This document shows, piece after piece, positions 32,501 to 44,500 of a DNA stretch of 64,000 nt. The notes below the pieces were generated by a model. The model was given only the letters and a program-made list of their open reading frames with translations, made no database searches and had not been told where the DNA came from. Positions within the stretch are counted from its first letter, which is position 1, and each line of letters begins with the position of its first letter. Source of the stretch: Geotrypetes seraphini. Lineage: Eukaryota > Chordata > Amphibia > Gymnophiona > Dermophiidae. The translations under genes and the position numbers were made by a program. Location: the NCBI RefSeq assembly GCF_902459505.1, contig NC_047098.1:36288523-36352522 (forward strand). Reading direction: 5' to 3'.

Positions 32501-35500
32501 ACACTGTCAATCCTTACTTACTGATTCTACCAGACATTCTGTGCATGAGAACACTGCACCCACTATGGCAAAGTTTTTTGCATACGACATTCCTCTCTGC
32601 CCCATATCTTTCAGGACTTCTTTTGCTGTGGGTGTCTTATAGGGATCCTTAGGGTCAAAACCCACATTAGTATCAATCCCTGCTGTGAACACACCAAATG
32701 CTCCTCCCAGGACAAATCCTAAAACAAAGCAAATGTTAAAATTATAACTGCATACTTTATATTACACTGTAAGTTCTGGAACCAGCAGGCAGTTGGAGGA
32801 GCATCACAGTCTCATGCACTGCAATACAGCCTGAGATAGCAGTGCCATCACAAAGCCTATCTAAAAAAACCACAGTCAATTTGTTTTGAGGGTTTCATCA
32901 GTGATAATTTTCTGTACTCAGTCTTGACCTTGTACAGAATCCTGCAGGGATTTTATAATGTGCTTTAAGGTGTTTATAACCAAAATTTTAAAAAAAAACT
33001 GCAGAAGTGATGTTCATGATGCAGGCGTTTATTAAGTCAATAAAAAGATGCAGAATTATAATAAATCAGAAGAATCTATCCGTATTTCAACTAAACAGTC
33101 TTCCTCAGGGATCCTAAGGTTTGAGGTTTCAAGGATAAAAAGGCAAATGTGGATGCGAGCAAAATCTACAGAAGAGACTGCTTCCTCAGTGTCTTGAGAC
33201 CTCAAACTCTGGAAAATGCCGTGCTGAGAGAAAACCACCCTAAGCAATGCATGGGGCGTATTGGTGTAAGGCAGGGGTGCCCACACTTTTTGGGCTTGCG
33301 AGCTACTTTTAAAATGACCAAGTCAAAATGATCTACCAACAATAAAATTTAAAAAAAACACACTGTACGCATAGAAAATGTTAATTATCATTCCTATTCC
33401 AGGGTTTTTCAAAGAGGTCAAAGCAGATGACTCTATGCACTATCACCTCAGTAACAACCATACAAAAATAGACAAATATACCCCCCTCCCTTTTTACTAA
33501 ACCACGATAGCAGTTTTTAGAGCGCAGGGAGCTACGCTGAATGCCCAGCGCTGCTCTCGAAACTCATAGGCTCCCTGCGCTAAAAAACTCTATTGCGGTT
33601 TAGTAAAAGGGGACCTTAGTGTAAAATATAGACAGCAGATATAAATTGAGACACATTTCGATCACTAAATTTAAAATAAAATCATTTTTCCTACCTTGTC
33701 TGGTGATTTCATGAGTCTCTGGTTGCACTTTCTTCTTCTGACTGTGCATCCAGTCTTTCTTCCCTTCTTTCAGCCTGTATGCTTCCTCTCCTCCACACCT
33801 CATTCCCTCCCCCAACTTTTCCTTCCTCTTCCCTGCCCTTTCTTTCTCTCTGCCTCCCTTTCCTTTTTTTCTGTTTCTCTTCTTTCCTTCTGTCTCCCTG
33901 CCTGCCCTTTTTCTTTCTTTCTCCCTGCCCTCCCCCAAGACACTGCCACTGCCATCGGGGACCCAAACTGCCATCGGGGACCAGGACCCAAACCGCCACC
34001 AATAACAGGCCCGAAAGCCGACGCCGCCCCAACCTCTCCCTGCTTCGGCCGACCAGCATCGCGAGGAACTGTTGGGGGAAATGCTGCCGGGTCCTGCCTT
34101 CGCGGAAACAGAAAGTAGGCAGGACCCGGCAGCAAGAAGAGGAAATGCTTCACTAACCTGTCTCCCGCCTTAGCCCGTAGCGAACGCTTGCTTCAGGGCT
34201 CTCAACATGTGCGTGCAGGCTTCCCTTCTCCCCCCCCCCTCCCCCTCCCCGGGCATAACTTCCGGTTTCGGAGGGAAGAGAAGAGAAGCCGGCACGCACA
34301 CGTTAGAGCCCGGAGCATAAGTTCGCTAGGGGCTGAAATCTCCAAGCCGGTTTTTTGGGGTTTTTTTTTAATGTTCAGCAGCGGCAGATGACAGCTGGGC
34401 GGACCGCCCAGCTAAAAGGCCCTAGGGAGAACACTGGAGAGGAAGGCTGATCGGCCCGTAGATCAGGACGGCAACACGAGTGCGATCGACTCGAGTTGCC
34501 TTCCTGAGCTACTGGTCGATCGCGATCGACGCGTTGGGCACCCCTGGTGTAAGGTGTTTATACACTGGAAACAACCATGTCTGGTAAGGTTGTGTACATG
34601 GTCTCTCCTGGGGGCAGGGCCTGAGGCACATGGTCGGGTTGGGCCCATGTGCCTCAGGCCCCGCCCCCAGGAGAGACCTAAGGCTCCCGGGCCTATTCTG
34701 ATTGGCCCAGGCGCCTTAGGCCCCACCAGTAGGCGGAGCTTTGGGACGGATGGGCCAATCCGGCCTCATTCCGTCGTTGGCTGCCTGCCGGACAGGCGGG
34801 TTTGGCTCCCGTCTGTCCGGCCAACTACAGAAAGGTACGGGGAAGGGGGTTGGGGTGTCGTGGGGGTCGGCCAGGGGGGTCGCGGGTCGGCTGGGGGGGC
34901 GGTCGGAGGTTCTTGGGGGGGGCGGTCGTTGGGGGGAGGGGGGGTTTGCGTCGAGGGCAGGAGGGCCTGGGATCCCTCATGCCCGTAATGTAGTGCAGGG
35001 TGGGGTTAGGGGGTCGCCATGGCCAGGAGGACTTGGGCTCCCTCCTGGCCCGATATTGTCGGGGAGTTGGGGAATCGGCGGGGCAAGAGGGCTTGGGCTC
35101 CATTTTGCCCCGATCGTGTCGGGGAGTCGGGGGGGCAAGAGGGAGCCAGGCGGAGAGAGGGCAGTTAAGCGCAGTGCCTGCGCGGAAGGATGCAGCTCGG
35201 GCGACTTCGTTGTGTGAAACGAAGTTCGTTGTACGAATCAAGACATAAAGTTCGTTGTGCGCAGCGTGCGCTGTGCGAGGCGTCCGTTGTGTGAGGCACC
35301 ACTGTACTATATATATATATTGTCACAGGGTAGACCCTATGACTAAGAAGGGTAGTAAGAAAACGCCTGTGCCCAGGGTTAGGCAAGGGAAAATACTGTC
35401 CCAAAACGGAAGAACCTTACCAACACCTCAACCCAGAACTAGAACCAGTCAGGGAAAGTTCAGTCATGAGCAGGAAAATACCTATTTGTTTTCACCTGAA

Positions 35501-38500
35501 TTAAGAAAGGGGAAACAACGTGCAGTGGAACTAGTAGTGCTGGGAAAAGTGTTCCTAGGGGGAATGTTTACAAGGCAATTCACAACATTCTTGGGGGACC
35601 TAGTTCAAGGCAACACAAAGAACCTTCTAGTCTCCATTTTATCCAGGAACAAGCAACACCTGCAGCTCATTATCCTGAAGCTTAAAAGGGCTAGCAGTAC
35701 TGCTCAGAAAGGAGGCAACCACTGAACCAACCCAAGCTGGACAGGAAACAGGCTATTGAAGACCAGTTTCCTGGACTAAGCAGCATACCTCAATGGAACA
35801 CACAAGTCAGAACTAATCCTTTTGATACTGAAATGTTGGAAGATTTTCTGATTGAGAATAAAGAGTATTTATGTCCTGAAGGAGTTGTAGACTTTAATGT
35901 GGGAAAAGCACAGTTACTTACCGTAACAGGTGTTATCCAGGGACAGCAGGCAGATATTCTCTACATGTGGGTGATGTCATCCATGGAGCCCCATCGCGGA
36001 CAGCTTTTCAAGCAAACTTGATTGAAGATTTCAAGTTTGGTGGTGCTGCACCACGCATGTGTGTGCCTTCCTGCTCCACTAGAGGGCGCATCCCCTCCTT
36101 GTGGTCTTCAGTTCAGATAGCTAGTAGAGAATGACACGGTGACCAAATTCATCACCATTCCAGTCCCCGCGTATAACCGCAGGAAACCATCCCCATGTCA
36201 TTCTTTAAGGAGAGAGGAAAGAATCAGAGTATGAATGGCCACAACCACTGATCCTCAAGCTTTGCTTTGAAGAATGCTGGTGTAGAAGGACCGAGGTTGA
36301 AATAGACACTAAAAAATGACATGGGATTATTTCCTGCGGTTATCCGCGGGGACGGGAACGGTGATGAATTTTGTCACCATGTCATTCTCTAATAGCTAGC
36401 AAAGAAGCCAACCCGGGGAGGTGGGAGGGTTGCGAGAATATCTGCCTGCTGTCCCTGGATAACACCTGTTACGGTAAGTAACTGTGCCTTATCCCAGGAC
36501 AAGCAGGCAGCATATTCTCTACATGTGGGTGACCTCCAAGCTAACCAAAAAGGGATGGAGGGAAGTTGGCAATTCAGGAAAACAGATTACGCAAAACCGA
36601 CTGGCCAAACCGGCCGTCGCTCCTGGACAAAGTATCCAGACAGTAGTGAGAGGTGAAGGTACGAACCGAAGACCAAGTGGCAGCCTTGCAGATCTCCTCA
36701 ATTGGCATAGACCTGAGGAAAGTGACAGAAGCTGCCATCGCTAGGACTTTATGCCCCGTGACCCGACGAGAGGCCAGCCTGAGCGTAGCAGAAGGAGATA
36801 CAAGCGGTCAACCAGTTGGATAAGGTGCGTTTGGAAACAGGACGGCCCAACCGATTGGGATCAAAGGACAAGAAAAGTTGAGGGACCTTCCAATGAGACT
36901 GGGTTCATTGGAGATAGAAAGCCAATGCCCGCTTACAGTCAAGAGTGTGAAACGCCACCTCACCAGGATGAGAATGTGGCTTAGGGAAAAACACCGGAAG
37001 GACAATAGACTGATTAAGGTTGAAATCGGACACTACCTTAGGCAAAAACTTAGGATGAGTACGCAGGACCACCTTTTCATGATGAAAAACAGTAAAAGGC
37101 GGATCTGCAACCAGAGCCTGAAGCTCACTCACTCTGCGAGCAGAAGTGCAAGCAATCAGGAACATCACCTTCCAAGTCAGGAACTTCAGATGGGCAGTAT
37201 CCATGGGCTCAAAGGTAGGTTTCATCAATTGAGCCAGAACCACATTAAGATCCCAAACTACGAGGGGAGGCTTGAGAGGAGGATGGACATTCAAGAGACC
37301 CCGCTTAACCCTTTCAGGACCATAAGGATCGTAGGCCAATTTTTGTGGTTTTGACGACATTTTTATGGTAAAAAGGGCTTGCAGATGCCAAAAAATTGAT
37401 TTTTTTTGTGAAATATCATTATTTTTATTTAAAAAAATCACACTTCTGGCTTATGGACAGTGTGGCAAGTGAATCTTCTCGTCAATCTAGCAACGACGCT
37501 AATGAATGAATGTCGGAACCAGTTTGTTTACATAAAGGCAGTATCATATGGAATCCGTACATATCAAATTTAGAACTGTAGACTATCCCAATCAAAATTT
37601 ATAGGATTTTAAAGTTATGGGACAAATATGTCCCTTGGTCCTGAAAGGGTTAAATCGAGACACCAGAGGGTGGACCGAGAGCGATTTCCCGTCAAGCTGC
37701 TGATGAAAGGCAGCAATCGCACTAAGATGGACTCGAATAGAAGTAGTTTTGAGGCCAGATCATGACAACAAAAACAAATAATCCAAAACCGAAGGCAAAG
37801 ACGCAGACACGGGATTCACACGACGCAAAGCACACCATGTGGCGAACCGAGTCCACTTCTGAGAATAACACTGTCTAGTAGAAGCCTTCCGAGAAGCTTC
37901 CAGAACATCCCTGACTGACTGGGATAACTCAAAAGGAGGAGTCAGGCGGAAAGGATCCAAGCCGTCAAGTGCAGAGATTGCAGATTGGGATGCAGCAGCG
38001 AACCCCGACTCTGAGACAGCAGAGAAGAAAATACAGGCAGAAGCAGCGGTTCCCTGACACTCAGTTGAAGAAGAAGGGAAAACCACGGCTGCCAAGGCCA
38101 CCGAGGAACGATCAAAATCATCGTGGCCCCTGCCGACTTGAGATGCACAAGCATTCCTTAGAATCAAAGGAAAGGGAGGGAACGCATAAAGGAACCTGCC
38201 CGACCAATCCAGAAGGAAAGCATTGGCCTCCAGACGATCTGGGGAATAGATCTCGAGCAGAAGCGAGGTAACTTGTGGTTGAGAGGCGAGGTGAACAGAT
38301 CTATCTAAGGAGTCCCCCACCAAAGAAACACCTGGCGCAGAGTCTGGGAATGAATGGACCACTCGTGCGGCTGAAGAAGGCGACTCAACCTGTCCGCCAG
38401 ACAGTTGTGCTCGCTCTGGATGTAAACCGCTCGAAGAAAGATGTTGTGGCATAACACCCACTGCCAAAGACACAGAGCTTCCTTGCAAAGGGACAGAGAA

Positions 38501-41500
38501 CCTGTTCCCCCTTGCTTGTTGACGCTACCTGATTGTCGGTGCGCACCAGGATGACTTGATCCTGCAGCAGATGCCGGAAAGCCACTACTGCAAGATAAAT
38601 GGCCCGGAGCTCCAACAGATTGATGTGGCAGCGACGATCCGCCGTCGACCAGAGACCCTGAGTCCAAAGTCCATCGAGGTGAGCCCCCCAGGCGTAAGCC
38701 GAGGAGTCCGTCGTCAGGATCTTCCGATGCGGAGGAACGAGAAAGAGCAACCCGCTGGAAAGATTGGAAGAGTTGGTCCACCAATGGAGCGAGCGTTTCA
38801 AAGAGGGAGTCACCACAACGTGCTGAGAAGTGGGATCCCGATCCTGCTGCCACTGAGATGCCAGAGTCCACTGAGGGACCCGAAGATGCAATCTGGCAAA
38901 GGGCGCGACATGAACGGTGGAGGCCAAGAGGATCATCATCTGCTTAGCCGAGACCGAAGACCTCAGGGAAACCTGCCGACTCAGCCGCACGAGCGCATCC
39001 TGTCGAGGCGGAGGCAAAAATGAGCGGAGGCGAACCGTGTCCAGTACGGCCCCGATGAACTGCAGAATTGAGAGGGGCAAAGCTGGGACTTTGGAAAGTT
39101 CACCTCGAACCCCAGACGCTGAAGGAAGATAATAGTCTGATGGGTCGCTGAAATAACCCCCTCCCTCGACAGGGCCTTTATAAGCCAGTCGTCGAGGTAT
39201 GGGAAAACCTGAAGGCCCTGCGACCGCAAGGCCACTGCCACCACCACGAGACACTTCGTGAACACCCGTGGGGATGAAGCAAGACCAAACGGGAGCACCC
39301 GGTAATGCAGATGTAAGTCCTCCACCTGAAACCGGAGGAACCTGCGACAGGCCGGATGTATAGGGACGCGAGTGTAAGCCTCCTTTAGATCGAGGGAACA
39401 TAACCAGTCCCCCTCGTCCATCAAGGGATACAAGATAGGAAGCGAAAGCATCCTGAACTTCTCCCGAATGAGGAACCGGTTCAGCTTCCGTAGGTCCAAG
39501 ATGGGACGGAGGTCCCTGGTCTTCTTGGGAACCAGAAAGTACCGGGAGTAAAACTCCGAGCCCGGGGGACATCCTCCACCGCCCAAATGCGGAGAAGAGC
39601 CCGAGCCTTGAAGAGGAGCAAAGGAAGCTGCGTCCAACTGGAAAGAAACTCTCCTGGGGGTCTGTCCGGTGGCAACACCCGGAAGTTCAGGGAATAACCC
39701 TCTCTGATGACTGAGAGGACCCAAGAGTCCGAGGTGATCAGCTCCCAGCTGTGATAGAAGATGGTAAGGCGGCCCCCGATGGGAAGGGACAGGTCCCGGG
39801 CGGAGGGGGGGCAGCCCCCTCCCACCCAGACCGTCAAAAGGACGGCGCCGGCTTAGCCACTGCAGGGGCCTAAGGCTTAGAGGGAGTCCTCTGCTGCTGC
39901 TGGTGACGAGGGGGAGGCCTGGAAAAGGCCGGCGTAGACTTCTGCGGATACCGCCTGGGGGGCATCCGATAGGCCTTGGGAGGGGTGGGCTTTGGCTTGG
40001 CCCGAACCAGGGAGGCAAAAGAACGCTCGTGCTCCGAGAGGCGTTTGGTGGCAGCCTCGATAGTCATCAAAGAGCTCGTTCCCCAAACAGGGAAGGTTAG
40101 CCAAGTGGTCCTGAAGATTGAGGTCCATATCGACAATGAGGAGCCATGCCAAGCGGCGCATGGCTACCGCAAAGGCGGAGACCCTAGAGGAAAGTTCGAA
40201 GGCATCATAAACCGCATGAAACATGTAAAGTCTCAGCTGCGAAAGAACACCCACCAGACACCGAAACTCCCCACGGCGCTGGATGGGCAAGTCATCCTGA
40301 AAGGTGGGCAAGGTTTGACCAAGAACTTGAGATAGGATGTGAATGTAAAGTTATAGTTCAAGACCCTGTTCGCCATCATCGAATTCTGATGCATGTGTCG
40401 GCCAAACTTGTCCATAGTCCGCCCTTCCTTGCCTGGCGGGACCGCAGCAGACACCTTGGAAGGGTGAGACTTCTTCAGAGAGGATTCCACCATCAAAGAC
40501 TGGTGGGAAAGCTGAGCCTTCTCAAACCCCGGACCGGGGACAGTCTGGTACTGAGACTCCATTCTGGACGGGATGGCTGGAACCGCATAAGGGGGTCTCC
40601 AAATTTGCGGAAAAAGGTCTGCCGCAAGACCGGGTTCAAAGGGAGCCGCAAGGATTCTCTAGGAGGACCGGGAAGATCCAGCTCCTCCAAAAACTCCTTG
40701 GTGTACTTAGAGTCCGACTGGAGGTCAAGATGGAGCGCCTTCCCCATGTCCTGAACGAACCGAGTGAAGGAAGAGGGTCTGCTGTCAGACTGACCCTCAA
40801 GGGGGGTAGTCGAGCGCGACCGCACAGCAGCGGAAAAGGAGGGCGATGCCTCCCTAGAATAGTGAGGCGGCCTATCCGTATCCATATGCCCCGAAGCCGA
40901 GGAAACCCTGCTAGGAAAACGGGCGGGGGTCGAGGATAGCTGTCGCCGAGAGGTCCCCGGAGGCACCGAGGCGACAAGCCTCGGGAAGGGGAGGGAGAAT
41001 CCCTCGAAACCGGAACCTCCTGGCGTGGGCCCCAGACCGGGAAGGAGATCTCAACAACCGGGACTCGGGGAAGAGTCCCGGGGCCGCTTCAATACCCGTC
41101 GAGATGAGGTCGAGGGACGCCGAGACCGGCAGCTCGACCTTGGGTGCCCCGAGGGCGAGGAACGTCTCGAAGGAAGAGGCGAAGAATCCGAGGAGGAAAG
41201 GGGTTGAGACCGACGCACCTTGCCCCGGCGGCCCGCAATAACGACGCTGAGGCTGGTCCACCTGCGAGGTCAGGGCCATGTGAACCATGGCCAAGGAGAG
41301 CTCCGAGGAAAAAAGAGTTTTGAGCATTTCCTGGAACATTGGCACTGAGACTATATTAGGCCTGTCAGGTGCAGCAGTGCATTCCACCGAGGGCGACCTC
41401 AAAGATGAGTATTCCTGAGTGGTGGAAGCACATTTGGACTGCTTGGATGGTCTCGTCAAGGCCGGCGGGACCCCACTCGCTGCCTGAACGGCCGGAGACT

Positions 41501-44500
41501 CCGAGGGTGGCTTCTTTACTAGTGCTGGCCCTGAAGGAGGAAGAGGAGACTTACCCGGAGTCGAGGACGCTGATCCCTTTGAGACCGAGGGCAACTTGGA
41601 CGGGGCCGAGGTGTTCGAGGCCGACGTCGAGGCCGAAGTGAGGTCCAGCTCCACTACAAAAAGCTCCGCCATGCGGGCCCGACGACGGCGAAGGGCCCGG
41701 GACTGAAAAATCGCGCACCTAGGACAAGAGAGTCTGTCGGATGATCAGCCCCCAGGCACAAGATGCACCAGCGGTGCGGGTCGGTAAGGAAAAGCAGCCA
41801 ACCACACTGCGAGCACTTTTTAAACCCGGTGAGAGGCCGGGACATAAGTAAGAACAGGCCGCAGCCACGGCAACCGTGAGCCCCCGGTGCTGAACCGAAA
41901 AGAAAAAAAACGAGAGAACTCGACAACAAACAAGAAAACAAAACTGCACAGCGACTCCCGAAGGAAAACAAAGAAGCCTCGGTGCACAAAAGGCACTTAG
42001 AACGGAGAGAGAAAAAAGACAGGGCTTTCTGGCTCCATGGAAAACTAAGAACTGTAGACCACAAGGAGGGGATGCGCCCTCTAGTGGAGCAGGAAGGCAC
42101 ACACATGCGTGGTGCAGCACCAGCAAACTTGAAATCTTCAATCAAGTTTGCTTGAAAAGCTGTCCGTGACGGGGCTCCGTGGACGACGTCACTCACATGT
42201 AGAGAATATGCTGCCTGCTTCTCCTGGGATAATACTAACACTGACCTGTGTGACATGGAAACTGATTGTGTTTGAACTAAGGTTATGCTGGGATTTTGCC
42301 AAATAGCAAACTTAGAAGTTTAAATGGTTTGCAAGCTTGATAAAGTAAAGGGGGCTGGCTGCCCCAGTAATCTCAAGTTTACTTCTGAGCCTTCATGCCA
42401 TGTGAAGGTTTTGCAAGTTTCTTTTGGAAAAACCTGTGTTTTTCTAGGCTTCTATCTATCTATCCTCCCTTTATACTTGACCACCCTTTTTTCACCTAAT
42501 TAAAAAAAAGTCCTAGTAGTCAAGTGACTCCTTCAGCCCCCTCTCCCTCCAGTTGCAAATGCCCTGTTGTGTAAAAGAAGTCTCCCCCACTCCTGACACT
42601 TTGTATAAGGCAGGAGCAATGTCCACTTGCTCTTGCCTTTGGGTACCATCTTCAAAATGGCTGCATAACACCCATGTGGAACCCAGTGCACTAAGCTTGT
42701 GTGAAAGCCTAAGCCTCATGGTCTAGAAATTTTGCTGCTCTGCCGGCATCAGGCTTTCCTCTCTGCTGCAGAAGCAGGAAGTAGGCGGGACCAGCAGAAA
42801 CAAAGGCCCAACACCGGCAGAGCTGCGAGTTGGTGTTAGACAGCAAGCATGAGCTAAGACCTAACAGAGAGAGGAAAAGTTTTTTTTTATTTATACCACA
42901 ACATTGGCATGGGGTTGGAGAGGTTGTAATGTTATATTGTAACAATGTGAATGTTAAACTATAAACCATTCTGAGCTCTCTGGGGAGAACGGGCTATAAA
43001 AACAAATAAATACAACTACTAAAAAAAATTTTATATTGAGGGGGAGGTATTAAAATGATTGGCCCTGGGTGTCACATAACCTAGGATACACCACTGCTCT
43101 CTCACAAAACAATTGTGTTCCTTTTTGGATATTAAGGGGGTTTCTAAACAAACCACTTTGCCTATTTTTGATAGCTAATGAGATTTAATGCCAACATGAC
43201 AGAAAAATGTATGAATGTCTGTAGTGCTGGGTAGATATTTGGATGTAGTTTAGGTGTATACAGTTTGTTGGACATCCTTTCTTGTTTGGGAGTTTTTTAG
43301 AAAAATAAAATGTCCAGACAAAGGTAGAAAAAAACATTTTATTTTTAATGTGTTAAATGGAACAAGTTCCAGAGGATGTTGTAACAGTGGTTAGCTTAGC
43401 AGGGTTTAAAAATGGTTTGGACAAGTTCCTGAAGAAAGTCTTTAGTATGCTATTCAGACAACAAAGGTAGTAAGAAATATTTCATTCTGAATTTATTAAT
43501 TGAAATATGCCAGTCATTGGAAATGTACATCTCTGATATATTTCAGTTTCTGTTTCTCTAGTAATGCCGTATATGCAAGTCTGACTTCTTGAGGTTTTAA
43601 GTTAAAGATTTTTGCCTTCATATCTATATTATTGATCTGTGGTCCCTTATTTCATTTTTGTTGAGGGTCTGTCTGTCTTGCATGAGTGACCAGGATGTGG
43701 TACTCTGCTAAGATGTAGTTTCTGTATAGAAATCTTGCAGAAATCTCATTTTTCTGTTTTCTCACTAGGTGCTGTATTAGTATTTTAGGACCTGCTGTAA
43801 TATTTACAGTGCATAAGGTTGCTGCTCTTTGAGTTCTGGAAGTTGGTGCCGTTACGATATGGGAAGGTTCTGGGTTTGTGTATTTGCCTTACTGGGGTGA
43901 TAAAACTTTTCAATATAGTTTGTCATAACATCAGACAGGGATTTAGATACTTTGCAGGACTAAGTAACTGATATGTGTTGAGGTACAAGAAGAGCCTGTT
44001 AATCTTAACTCCCAATCTCATTAGACAGCAAAATCAACGAGTTCTCAGAGAAAAGGGCAGAATGGCTGAGGGTACATGGGATTGGGGGGGACGGGGTTCT
44101 GAGAGAAAGAAGGGTAGATGGGATGTGTGTGTCAGGAACTTGCCCATAGTGACCAATCAGATTTCAAGTTTCATTTTCCCAGAGAAAAGATGAAACTGTA
44201 TTGGTACTAATGGCAACTTTTGTTGGTCTTCCTTTTCTGCTGTTGTAAATAAGCCCCATCTAAGTGTCACTGTCCATTTTCACTCAGTTTACAAGAATGA
44301 TACACCACCAACTGTCAAGGAGCCAGTTTATAGGCAGTCCCCTTTTTACAAACATCTGACTTACGTCAGACTCGTACTTATAAACGGAGGTCCTGTTCTA
44401 CTTTTGGCGCTCCTCTCCCTCCCGAGTTCCAAAGGGCCCCTCTCTCTCCCTCCTTTCTGTGCCCCAAGTACATGCCTTCTGGCCAGCTCCCTCCTCCTTC

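Larger units (their letters stand above)
33272..34546. mobile_element. hAT element (CAGGGGTGCCCA type), 1.3 kb
   Basis: The ends CAGGGGTGCCCACACTTTTT and GTTGGGCACCCCTG are inverted. The flanks GTGTAAGG (33264-33271 and 34547-34554) are an exact 8-bp duplication. Inside are a palindromic MITE (33484-33614) and a strongly pyrimidine-rich stretch (about 33690-33960). No transposase frame is present. Lies in TIMM22 intron 1. Confidence 0.85.
35904..42232 (-). mobile_element. DIRS retrotransposon (family A), copy 2, in TIMM22 intron 1
   Basis: Same family as 9724-15335: inverted terminal repeats at 35904-36115 and 42048-42232, an internal complementary region at about 36435-36535, and minus-strand Gag, RT, RNase H and recombinase. 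Two MITEs sit inside it (hAT at 36125-36391, piggyBac at 37309-37649). Without them it is about 5.7 kb, close to copy 1. It lies in the same orientation as TIMM22 and splits an LTR-like fragment. Fossil with roughly half a dozen or more breaks. Confidence 0.9.

Noticed and set aside
33690-34160. Overlapping frames of 115-140 codons on both strands
   Set aside because: They come from a pyrimidine-rich low-complexity tract inside a hAT element; the translations are runs of Ser, Phe, Pro or Lys, Glu, Arg.
34554-35248. Several Gly/Arg-rich frames up to 158 codons
   Set aside because: GC-rich minisatellite and hairpin DNA has few stops by composition; no domain or splice signal is recognisable.
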